Assembly (NCBI GenBank): GCA_037147235.1
Contig: JBAWVO010000006.1
Span: forward strand, 1-50,799
From: JANXQG01 sp037147235
Lineage (GTDB): Bacteria > Planctomycetota > Planctomycetia > Pirellulales > Thermoguttaceae
Length of the DNA stretch: 50,799 nt
Reading direction: 5' to 3'
Shown: positions 44,635 to 50,799 of the stretch, in pieces
Layout: each line of letters opens with the position of its first letter
How positions within the stretch are numbered: position 1 is the first letter of the stretch
The notes under the pieces: model-generated
Told to the model about the DNA's origin: nothing
Database searches by the model: none
What the model saw: only the letters and a program-made list of their open reading frames with translations
Position numbers and translations under genes: made by a program

Positions 44635-44894
44635 GTAGCCTTGATCTCTTCCGGACTTGCACCGACGGATAAGGAAACCTTGCCCCATTCCTCTGGCAGG
44701 AGGTTCTTTGTTAGAACCGACCAGATCAGGTCGTTCTTCTCCTTCATGCGGTGCCCGTCAAATTTACGACTGACAATGACGACATGGATGCTGTCGTCGG
44801 GGCCATCGGAGACATCCACCAAGTCATCCTGATCTTTGAAGTAAGCTCCTCTCAACGATTCGCGAACCTTTTGCTTCAATTGAGCGTCGGCCAT
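44631..44894 (-). CDS. Small BolA-like protein
   Basis: The 87-residue protein starts at ATG 44894 with a strong AAGGAG 7 bp upstream; a longer frame to 45002 overlaps the HEPN gene and is rejected. The core 'SIHVVIVSRKFDGHRMKEKN' and 'DLIWSVLTKNLLPEEWGKVS' has the BolA/IbaG pattern: beta strand, S-x-x-F-x-G, basic loop, then helix 'xLIWxxL'. The His that binds iron-sulfur partners in BolA ('RH' before LIY) is not present; Asn-Asp stands there. So it may keep the KH-like fold without glutaredoxin-type cluster binding. It lies 11 bp downstream of a HEPN gene, so the two form an operon. The family call is tentative. Confidence 0.65.
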   Translation of the reverse strand: MADAQLKQKVRESLRGAYFKDQDDLVDVSDGPDDSIHVVIVSRKFDGHRMKEKNDLIWSVLTKNLLPEEWGKVSLSVGASPEEIKAT

Positions 44895-44905
44895 TTTCGA
44901 TCTCC

Positions 44906-45349
44906 TTAAATGTTGTTCTCGATCCAATGCGAAACCTTCCCGACCGCATCCAGGAAATCTTTCGCGTCTTCCGGATTCGACTGGTCTGCGGTGTAGCGCC
45001 ACGCGGGCACCCAGCGGTTCACCATGTTAAATAGCCGCCAATGTTCCTCATTCTGCCGCAACCGGTCTAGGGTGTTGGTCAATCGCAGCAACAACTCGAG
45101 TTGATGCGTGAAGATCGTTGCTTGAGCGGCAAGAATACCCTTACCCTGCAAATCTTCTTCAAGCTCACGCAAATGACGGCAGTTAAACATTCGCATGAGT
45201 TTCGTTTTAAGCAGGCACTCAACCGAATATCCGGCCATGTACATGGCACCGCGCCAGCGGACGGAATTCAAAAGTGCCCTCGCATCGTCCATGCGATGCT
45301 TGCCCGCTTTTCCCTGTTCACTCACGCCATAGAACAAATCGCGTATCAT
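44906..45349 (-). CDS. HEPN-domain protein
   Basis: The 147-residue all-helical protein has the HEPN signature 'HRMDDARALLNSVRWRGAMY' and 'MAGYSVECLLKTKLMR', followed by a 'RHLRELEEDL' segment where family members have HDLxxL. HEPN proteins are often ribonucleases or AMP-transfer targets in toxin-antitoxin and defence systems. The common catalytic R-x4-6-H near the last helix is not evident; only an R-x5-H occurs, across 'RMFNCRH'. No nucleotidyltransferase (MNT) partner is nearby; the partner here is the BolA-like gene 11 bp downstream. The pair is bracketed by a 24-bp direct repeat, a sign of acquisition as a unit. Confidence 0.78.
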   Translation of the reverse strand: MIRDLFYGVSEQGKAGKHRMDDARALLNSVRWRGAMYMAGYSVECLLKTKLMRMFNCRHLRELEEDLQGKGILAAQATIFTHQLELLLRLTNTLDRLRQNEEHWRLFNMVNRWVPAWRYTADQSNPEDAKDFLDAVGKVSHWIENNI

Positions 45350-45523
45350 TTCTAAATCACCGCCAGTTCTTCGTTGCCACCGAACAGCTATTCTACCCTT
45401 GCCGCATTATAGGAGTAGTTATGGTAACGTCAAGGTTCCCAGAAGCGTCGCCCCTCCCCTGGCCCGTTGGGCCGTTGGCCCGAAAGGGCTTTGCGTGATT
45501 TCCGGAGGTGCATGGAGTAGGGT

Positions 45524-45547
45524 GGGCCGGGGTGTGGTACGATTTCT
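45524..45547 (+). repeat. 24-bp direct repeat, right copy
   Basis: Identical to 44609-44632, in the same orientation. Here it is not in a coding frame for the DUF1207-like protein. It ends 3 bp before the S1C protease stop codon. Confidence 0.8.
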
Positions 45548-45550
45548 GAT

Positions 45551-46768
45551 TTACCGCAGCCTTTCCGGCCGCTGGCCGACGGTGACGGTGAACTCGAGTG
45601 TCTCGCCATCGCGATGAACGGTCGCGGTGGCTTTCTCGCCGATCTTCGACCAGGCAACTTGCAAACCTAACTCGGCGGGGCCGCTGACGTTTTTATGGTT
45701 CCACTTGGTGATGACGTCGCCGCGCTGGATGCCGGCCTCGGCGGCGGGTGCGTTGGGAAGGATGCCGGTTACCAGGGCACCATGAACGCCCAGCCTCTCC
45801 GATTCCTCCGCCGTAAGCTCCTTCATCGATACCCCCAGCCAACCGCGGGCAACCTTGCCCGACTTGATCAACTGCTCGTAAACCTGATGTACCATGTCGC
45901 TGGGAATGGCAAAGCTGATCCCCTGGTAGGTCGGACCAACGATCGCTGTGTTGATACCGACGACCTGGCCCTTCATGTTGACCAAGGGGCCGCCGCTGTT
46001 GCCCGGATTCACGGCCGCGTCGGTCTGAAGGAAGTCCTGATAGTTGACATGCTCCACGACGGCATGCCGCCCGGTAGCACTCAGGATGCCGGCCGTAACC
46101 GTGCGGGCCAGGCCGAACGGATTGCCGATCGCCAAGACCGGATCGCCCACTTCCAGATCGGAGCTTTTGCCCCATGGGGCAGCCGTCAAGTTCGCGCCAC
46201 TGATTTTCAAAACGGCCAGATCGGTGGCCGGATCGATGCCCACGATTTGGGCTCGCAGCGGCTTGCTGCCGTCGCTCAATTCGACGTTGACTTCCGAAGC
46301 GCGGCTGACCACATGGTAATTGGTGATGATGTAGCCCTCGACGTCGACGATCACGCCGGAACCCTGGTCCTGTTCGCGCAATCCTCGCCCCTGGCCGAAG
46401 AGGAAAGACGACAGTTCGTCGGTGTCCTGCCCGTCGACGCTGCGCGAGGCCTTCACGCCGACGACGGACGATTGGACGGCTTTGACGACGTAGCGGTATT
46501 GTGCAATCGTGGCACCCTTGCCTTCATCGAGTAACTGCCGGGCGACTTCGGACTCGGCCCTTTGTTTGCCTCGCGTGGCAGCGTATTGGATCTGCTCCAC
46601 AAAGGTTGGCACAATCCACAGCAACAACAAAAACAAGAGCAACCCAAAGGCCCAGCCAAGGCGGACCCCACCGCGATGAGGTTCGTTGCGAAGATCGGGG
46701 CCGTAGGGGGGAATCGATTGAGGCGGATATTGGGGATCGCTATGCGGGTCAGGAAATCCGTCGGACAT
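45551..46768 (-). CDS. Membrane-anchored S1C serine protease with one PDZ domain (DegS-like)
   Basis: The 405-residue protein has a cytosolic Pro-rich tail and one membrane anchor at about 38-55 ('AFGLLLFLLLLWIVPTF'). The periplasmic trypsin-like domain has His152 ('TNYHVV'), Asp183 ('DPATDLAVL') and Ser258 ('NPGNSGGP'). A single PDZ domain at about 305-400 begins 'GWLGVSMKELTAEESERLGV'. One anchor plus one PDZ is the DegS layout, which in E. coli senses misfolded porins and starts cleavage of an anti-sigma factor. An ECF sigma/anti-sigma pair and a porin occur in the same window, but a link is inference. ATG 46768 follows GGAGGAG. The stop lies next to the right copy of the 24-bp repeat. Confidence 0.93.
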   Translation of the reverse strand: MSDGFPDPHSDPQYPPQSIPPYGPDLRNEPHRGGVRLGWAFGLLLFLLLLWIVPTFVEQIQYAATRGKQRAESEVARQLLDEGKGATIAQYRYVVKAVQSSVVGVKASRSVDGQDTDELSSFLFGQGRGLREQDQGSGVIVDVEGYIITNYHVVSRASEVNVELSDGSKPLRAQIVGIDPATDLAVLKISGANLTAAPWGKSSDLEVGDPVLAIGNPFGLARTVTAGILSATGRHAVVEHVNYQDFLQTDAAVNPGNSGGPLVNMKGQVVGINTAIVGPTYQGISFAIPSDMVHQVYEQLIKSGKVARGWLGVSMKELTAEESERLGVHGALVTGILPNAPAAEAGIQRGDVITKWNHKNVSGPAELGLQVAWSKIGEKATATVHRDGETLEFTVTVGQRPERLR

Positions 46769-46860
46769 GTTCGCTACTCCTCCAGTTTTGCATTCTGCGT
46801 GAAAGGCAAGCGATTCAATTATATGCTAGAATTGGAGGTTTTCCCACGGGAGTCATAGTC

Positions 46861-47799
46861 ATGCGAACATTTCTTGTTACCGGCGGTGCCGGATTTATTG
46901 GTTCTCATATCGCCGAGGCCCTCGTCCAGCGTGGCGACCGCGTCCGCGTACTCGATAACCTCAGTACCGGCAATTTGGCAAACCTGGCCGCCTTCCGCGA
47001 CCGGATTGAGCTGATTGAGGGCGATATCGTCGATGCCGCCACCGTGGACCGGGCGGTCAAGGGGGTCGATTGCATCTTTCACGAGGCTGCCTTGGCCTCC
47101 GTCCAGTGGAGTATCGACCGTCCGTTGGACAGCCACGCCGCTTGCTGCACGGGTACGGTCCATGTTTTGGACGCCGCGCGGCGATTGGGGGTGCGGAGAG
47201 TGGTTTTCGCGGCCTCGGCAGCCGCTTATGGCGACCAGCCATTGAGCTGCAAGCGAGAGACAGACATGGTCGATCCGCTGTCCCCCTACGCGGCGGCAAA
47301 GCTGGCTTCGGAGCATTATTGCCACGCCTTCTCGGCGGCCTTCAAATTAGACACCGTTGCACTCCGCTATTTCAATGTTTTTGGGCCGCGGCAAGATCCG
47401 GCCAGCCCCTATTCGGCGGTGATTCCGCTTTTCATCACGGCCATGCTCTCCGGCCGGCAGCCGGTCGTTTTTGGCGATGGCCGGCAGTCGCGCGATTTCG
47501 TTTTCGTGGCCAACGTCGTGCAAGCTAATCTTCTGGCGGCCGACGCCCCCGGCGTGGCCGGCCGAACCTTCAACGTAGCCGAAGGCCGAGCGACCGATCT
47601 GCTCAAGCTGATCGAGCTGCTCAATCGGCTCCTCGGCATCAACGTCCAATCACGCCACGAGCCGGCCCGGGTGGGCGACGTCCGCGAAAGCCTGGCCGAC
47701 ATCACCCAGGCCCGAAAGTGCCTCGGCTATGAGCCATCCGTTGATTTTGAAGAGGGCCTGCGGCGCTCGATCGATTATTACCGGTCGATCGTGAAGTAG
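46861..47799 (+). CDS. NAD-dependent sugar epimerase/dehydratase (extended SDR)
   Basis: The 312-residue enzyme begins with the Rossmann motif 'TGGAGFIGSHIAE' (7-19). Asp32 ('VLDNLSTG') favours NAD. The catalytic Tyr143-x3-Lys147 ('SPYAAAKLASE') and Ser119 ('AASAAAYG') are present, with 'RYFNVFGPRQDPASPYSAVI' and 'DFVFVANVVQANLLAA' for the nucleotide-sugar site. This pattern fits UDP-glucose or UDP-N-acetylglucosamine 4-epimerases (GalE/WbpP branch). It would supply sugars for surface polysaccharide. ATG 46861 follows GGGAG. It is divergent from the protease (92 bp apart). A frame open to 46501 is a shadow of the protease and is excluded. Confidence 0.9.
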   Translation: MRTFLVTGGAGFIGSHIAEALVQRGDRVRVLDNLSTGNLANLAAFRDRIELIEGDIVDAATVDRAVKGVDCIFHEAALASVQWSIDRPLDSHAACCTGTVHVLDAARRLGVRRVVFAASAAAYGDQPLSCKRETDMVDPLSPYAAAKLASEHYCHAFSAAFKLDTVALRYFNVFGPRQDPASPYSAVIPLFITAMLSGRQPVVFGDGRQSRDFVFVANVVQANLLAADAPGVAGRTFNVAEGRATDLLKLIELLNRLLGINVQSRHEPARVGDVRESLADITQARKCLGYEPSVDFEEGLRRSIDYYRSIVK

Positions 47800-47835
47800 G
47801 GAACCGAATGGGCTCTTCCGGTTCTAGGTACGACG

Positions 47836-47897
47836 GTAGGATGGGCTTTAGCCCGTCTCCAATAGACGCTGGATTGTCGGGCTAAAGCCCAACCTAC
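47836..47897. repeat. REP-like palindrome (20-bp arms)
   Basis: Arms GTAGGATGGGCTTTAGCCCG (47836-47855) and the inverse at 47878-47897 match at 19 of 20 positions. Each arm holds its own small palindrome GGGCTTTAGCCC or GGGCTAAAGCCC. The element lies between two converging genes (epimerase and hslU) and may also end both transcripts. Confidence 0.8.
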
Positions 47898-47951
47898 AAT
47901 CACGCATGTTTCGCACCTAAAGCCAGAATACCAGCTTTCCAGATAACCGTC

Positions 47952-49289
47952 TCACAGTATGAACTTGCTCAGATCCTCGTCGTTCGAGATATCTTCCAGC
48001 CGCTGCTTTACATAGGCGGCGTTGATCTCGACGCGGGAGCTACCCATCTCGGGGGCCTCAAAACTTAGTTCCTCCAAGAGCCTCTCCATGATCGTGTTCA
48101 ACCGCCTGGCACCGATATTCTGCGTCCGCTGGTTCACCTGAAAGGCATACTCGGCCAAGGAATGAACGGCATCCTCGGTGAAAATCAGTTCGCAGCCTTC
48201 CGTCTCCAGGAGGGCCTTGTACTGCTTGGTCAATGCCCCACGCGGCTCGGTCAAAATGCGGATGAAATCATCCCGCGTCAAATCGCTAAGCTCAACGCGA
48301 ATGGGAAACCGCCCTTGCAACTCGGGCATCAGGTCACTGGGCTTGGCGCGATGAAAGGCCCCGGCGGCGATGAAGAGAATGTGATCGCTTTTCACGTAGC
48401 CGTAGCGAGTCTGCACCGTGGTGCCTTCGACAATCGGCAAGAGGTCTCGCTGCACGCCTTGCCGCGACACGTCGGCCCCGTGCGACGAATCGCTCGCCAC
48501 GATCTTGTCGATCTCGTCGAGGAAGATGATGCCCAGATTCTCGGCCAGGTCGATCGCCAGGGCGTTGACCTTCTCGGTATTGATCAGGGTGTCGGACTCT
48601 TGCTCGAAGATCACGCGGCGCGCCTCGCGAACCGACATCTCTCGCCGCGAACTGTTCCGCGGCACGATCTTCTCCAACATTCCTTGCAGATCGACGTCCA
48701 TCTGCTCCATGCCCATGCCGGTGAACATCATGGGCACGGACTTCTGCTCGATGGAGAGTTCCACGCGACGATCGTCCATTGCGCCCGTGGTCAGCATCCC
48801 CCGCATCTTCTCGCGAGTACGCTGAAAACGCTCCGGCGACTCAGGGCCTTCGTCGGTCGTGTTGAAGGCGGGCGGACTGGGGGCCAAGAGATCCAGTAGC
48901 CGCTCTTCCGCTCGCCGCTGGGCCTCCTCGCGGACATTCTCCTTTTCCGTCTGCCGGACCAGACCGATGGCGTTCTCGACCAGTTCGCGAACCATGCTCT
49001 CCACGTCGCGGCCGTAGTAGCCCACTTCCGTGTAGCGGCTCGCCTCGACTTTGATGAACGGGGCGCCGGTGAGCTTTGCCAGCCGCCGGGCGATTTCTGT
49101 CTTGCCCACGCCGGTTGGCCCGATCATCATGATGTTCTTGGGGGCAACTTCCTGCCGCATTTCTACCGGAACCTGCTGCCGCCGCCAGCGGTTGCGAATG
49201 GCCACGGCCACGGCCCGCTTGGCCGCGTTCTGGCCAACGATGTGCCGATCCAACTCTTTGACAATTTCCCGAGGGGTTAGTTCTCGCAC
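47952..49289 (-). CDS. hslU: ATP-dependent protease ATPase subunit HslU
   Basis: The 445-residue AAA+ unfoldase feeds substrates to the HslV proteolytic core. It has Walker A 'GPTGVGKTE' (57-65), Walker B 'GIIFLDEIDKI' and an intact intermediate (I) domain of about 130 residues between them. The pore motif 'YTEVGYYGRDVE' (Gly-Tyr-Val/Tyr-Gly) lies at about 85-96. Sensor-2 and C-terminal family blocks include 'QNIGARRLNTIMERLLEELS'. The C-terminus 'DEDLSKFIL' matches the HslV-docking tail. The start is GTG 49289, which lies inside the hslV gene (13-bp overlap) behind GGAGG, so translation is coupled. Confidence 0.97.
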   Translation of the reverse strand: MRELTPREIVKELDRHIVGQNAAKRAVAVAIRNRWRRQQVPVEMRQEVAPKNIMMIGPTGVGKTEIARRLAKLTGAPFIKVEASRYTEVGYYGRDVESMVRELVENAIGLVRQTEKENVREEAQRRAEERLLDLLAPSPPAFNTTDEGPESPERFQRTREKMRGMLTTGAMDDRRVELSIEQKSVPMMFTGMGMEQMDVDLQGMLEKIVPRNSSRREMSVREARRVIFEQESDTLINTEKVNALAIDLAENLGIIFLDEIDKIVASDSSHGADVSRQGVQRDLLPIVEGTTVQTRYGYVKSDHILFIAAGAFHRAKPSDLMPELQGRFPIRVELSDLTRDDFIRILTEPRGALTKQYKALLETEGCELIFTEDAVHSLAEYAFQVNQRTQNIGARRLNTIMERLLEELSFEAPEMGSSRVEINAAYVKQRLEDISNDEDLSKFIL

Positions 49290-49834
49290 GGAAGTTCCTC
49301 CACCATGATGTTGGTATTTGTATAGATATCGATCCCCGCGGCGATGACGAGGGCCTCGCGGACAATCTCCGCGGCCGACAGCGAACTATGCTTGAGCAAG
49401 GCCCTCGCCGCGGCCACGGCATAGCTGCCTCCCGCACCGATGCCCAATACGCCGTCGGTCGGCTGGATGACGTCGCCGTTGCCGGTCACCAGAAGCGTAA
49501 ATCGAGAATCGACCACGGCCATCAATGCCTCCAGCCGCCGCAGGGCACGATCGGTCCGCCACTCCTTGGCCAACTCGGTAGCCGCGCGCGGCATATTGGC
49601 CGGAAAGTCTTTGAGCTTGGCCTCGAATCGTTCCAGCAGAGCAAACGCATCGGCACTGGCCCCGGCAAAACCGGTGATGACTTTCTGATCATTCAGTCGG
49701 CGAATCTTTATGGCATCGGCCTTCATAATTGTATTGCCGACGGTGACCTGCCCATCCCCGCCAATGGCGACAACGCCCTTATGGCGAACGGTCAGAATCG
49801 TGGTACTGTGAGATTGCGGCATATTTTCTTTCAT
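49277..49834 (-). CDS. hslV: ATP-dependent protease proteolytic subunit HslV
   Basis: The 185-residue protein is a threonine protease of the proteasome fold. After a ten-residue leader (MKENMPQSHS) the mature enzyme should begin with the catalytic Thr11 ('TTILTVRHKGVVAIGGDGQV'). The blocks 'GNTIMKADAIKIRRL', 'GFAGASADAF' and 'GVLGIGAGGSYAVAAARALL' are all present. The start at ATG 49834 is preferred; ATG 49822 and TTG 49864 are alternatives. Most HslV proteins have Met or a very short leader before Thr1, so the longer prosequence is a mild oddity. It overlaps hslU and is preceded by a tandem 45-bp duplication in its leader region. Confidence 0.96.
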   Translation of the reverse strand: MKENMPQSHSTTILTVRHKGVVAIGGDGQVTVGNTIMKADAIKIRRLNDQKVITGFAGASADAFALLERFEAKLKDFPANMPRAATELAKEWRTDRALRRLEALMAVVDSRFTLLVTGNGDVIQPTDGVLGIGAGGSYAVAAARALLKHSSLSAAEIVREALVIAAGIDIYTNTNIMVEELPCEN

Positions 49835-49862
49835 GCGAAGGGAACTTTTCCTGCCACCAAAC

Positions 49863-49952
49863 AACTAATATGGCGGAAATGGTCGCCGCCCGCCAGGGAC
49901 CATGGCCAACTAATATGGCGGAAATGGTCGCCGCCCGCCAGGGACCATGGCC
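49863..49952. repeat. 45-bp perfect tandem duplication upstream of hslV
   Basis: Two identical 45-bp units, each starting AACTAATATGGCGGAAATGG, lie 28 bp upstream of the hslV start. Each unit contains an inverted 6-bp pair ATGGTC/GACCAT, so the leader could form two hairpins in a row. Confidence 0.85.
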
Positions 49953-50178
49953 AAAAAACATGCGGCACCCACCCGTAATGCGGGTATTTTTCGGTAAAAC
50001 CATGACCTACGCGGATTTTTTCAGACAAAATTCTTTTGGATAAATAGTTGCAAAGCAAAGGGCTGGAAAGTATTGTAGATAGATTAGGGTAGTTTTGTGG
50101 ACACAGAGAATTTCGTAGTCAACGTAAGTAGCGTAACTCGAACTGCATTTTCACATCGTTTAGCGGAAGGAATTTAGT

Positions 50179-50799
50179 ATGGCGCGTCGTCTGGGAATTA
50201 TTTCGGCAACCATGGTTGTAGCCTTGCTGGTCATGACCGATGGTGCCTGGGCATGCCGGTACATGAACCGGTTGATTAACCGTTGCGGCCATCGCCGCGC
50301 GTGTTGCCGCGTCAGCGTGCAACCGACCTCTTGTCAATCGGTCACGATGCCTGCATGTTGCCAGCCCGTGGGTAGCAAAATAAAGTCGGCCGAAGGTGTG
50401 AACAAGGTTGTTCCGTCAGGAAACAATTCCGCCGTATCGTCGCAAGCCCCGAATCTCAACGCGCCGCCTGCGGGCAAGACACCTGGCACGCCACCCGAAC
50501 CGAAGCCAGAGGTTAAACCAGAGGTTAAACCAGAGGTTAAGCCGGAGGTTAAACCAGAAGTCGTCATACCGGAACCGAAGACCGATCCGACACCACCGCC
50601 GAAAGTGGGGCCGGTTGAGGTTCCCGCCGAGCCACGCGTGATACCGAAGCCGGACATCAAGCCAATCGAAGCGGTCAAGCCCGCGGAACCTGCCAAGGTG
50701 CCGGATAAGCCTGCGGAACCTCCGGTTGATCCCGTAAAGCCACCCGAGCCACCGAAGGCACCTGAGAAGGCCCCCGAGAAGGCACCCGAGCCCAAAGCA
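50179..50799 (+). CDS. Secreted Cys-rich, PEVK-repeat protein (C-terminus beyond window)
   Basis: The frame starts at ATG 50179 behind GGAAGGAA and is open to the window end (207 codons). A signal peptide (MARRLGIISATMVVALLVM...) ends at 'GAWA'. A short Cys-rich segment follows, with seven cysteines between about residues 26 and 63 ('CRYMNRLINRCGHRRACCRV'). A Pro/Lys/Glu-rich region then contains five perfect PEVK units at 50506-50562 and further KPAEPAKVPDKP-like repeats. I do not recognise a family. It may be a flexible wall or surface linker anchored through disulfides. The minus-strand frames here are shadows of the repeats. Confidence 0.8.
   Translation, partial: MARRLGIISATMVVALLVMTDGAWACRYMNRLINRCGHRRACCRVSVQPTSCQSVTMPACCQPVGSKIKSAEGVNKVVPSGNNSAVSSQAPNLNAPPAGKTPGTPPEPKPEVKPEVKPEVKPEVKPEVVIPEPKTDPTPPPKVGPVEVPAEPRVIPKPDIKPIEAVKPAEPAKVPDKPAEPPVDPVKPPEPPKAPEKAPEKAPEPKA

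Noticed and set aside
44906..45349. Classical MNT/HEPN toxin-antitoxin system
   Set aside because: No nucleotidyltransferase gene (GSx10DxD motif) is adjacent; the partner gene is BolA-like instead.
50334..50795. Gly/Ser-rich minus-strand ORF at the window end
   Set aside because: It is the complement of the Pro/Lys/Glu repeats in the secreted protein; the plus-strand frame has a ribosome-binding site and signal peptide.

Overview
The window looks like chromosomal DNA from a planctomycete-type bacterium. The signs are secreted low-complexity proteins, an ECF sigma factor paired with a zinc-less membrane anti-sigma factor, divergent RpoD-like sigma factors with long insertions, a DUF1207-type protein, and dispersed palindromes whose translations read like 'GVSPAW' and 'RRDARTT'. 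The base composition is moderately GC-rich. No rRNA, tRNA, phage, CRISPR or transposase gene was seen. The phylum call is an inference from gene content.

Layout. 1-5 kb: anti-sigma/ECF sigma pair (minus), a secreted protein of unknown function (plus), and a long RpoD-like sigma factor (minus). 5-10 kb: a DegP/DegQ-type protease (minus), then a translationally coupled histidine kinase and NtrC-type response regulator (plus). 7-13.1 kb: four copies of a 111-112 bp element with terminal inverted repeats, one abutting a broken HtrA-like protease remnant and one just upstream of a small NPWTG-repeat secreted protein; a large porin gene follows. 13-19 kb: plus-strand cluster of SLC13 permease, AbgT transporter, M20 peptidase and ThrE-type exporter. 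19-26.4 kb: minus-strand run of glutaminase, MFS transporter, lipoprotein RND adaptor and RND pump; the last three are joined by 4-bp stop/start overlaps. 26.8-31.5 kb: two HdeD-like membrane proteins flanking a Tat-exported alkylsulfatase, then a two-domain SnoaL-like secreted protein. 31.5-36 kb: a hexapeptide-repeat/TPR protein, a metallophosphoesterase with an internal membrane hairpin, and a DUF502 membrane protein. 36-43.4 kb: a second RpoD-like sigma factor (minus), an M16 double-domain peptidase, and a VIT/vWA secreted protein (plus). Between the last two lies a relic of a response-regulator C-terminus. 43.5-50.8 kb: DUF1207-like beta-barrel protein, a HEPN plus BolA-like gene pair bracketed by a 24-bp direct repeat, a membrane-anchored S1C protease, a sugar epimerase, hslV-hslU, and the start of a PEVK-repeat secreted protein.

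How it fits together. Much of the content concerns the cell envelope and stress. It includes three sigma factors, one two-component system, two intact and one broken HtrA-type proteases, HslVU, two HdeD-like proteins, a glutaminase (ammonia release, as used in acid resistance), a surfactant-degrading sulfatase and a multidrug efflux operon. The 13-19 kb cluster could form an uptake, hydrolysis and export route for an aminoacyl or aminobenzoyl conjugate. The least explained items are the dispersed 112-bp element, the HEPN/BolA-like pair with its flanking repeat, the matched long-insert sigma factors, and the metallophosphoesterase with an internal membrane hairpin.
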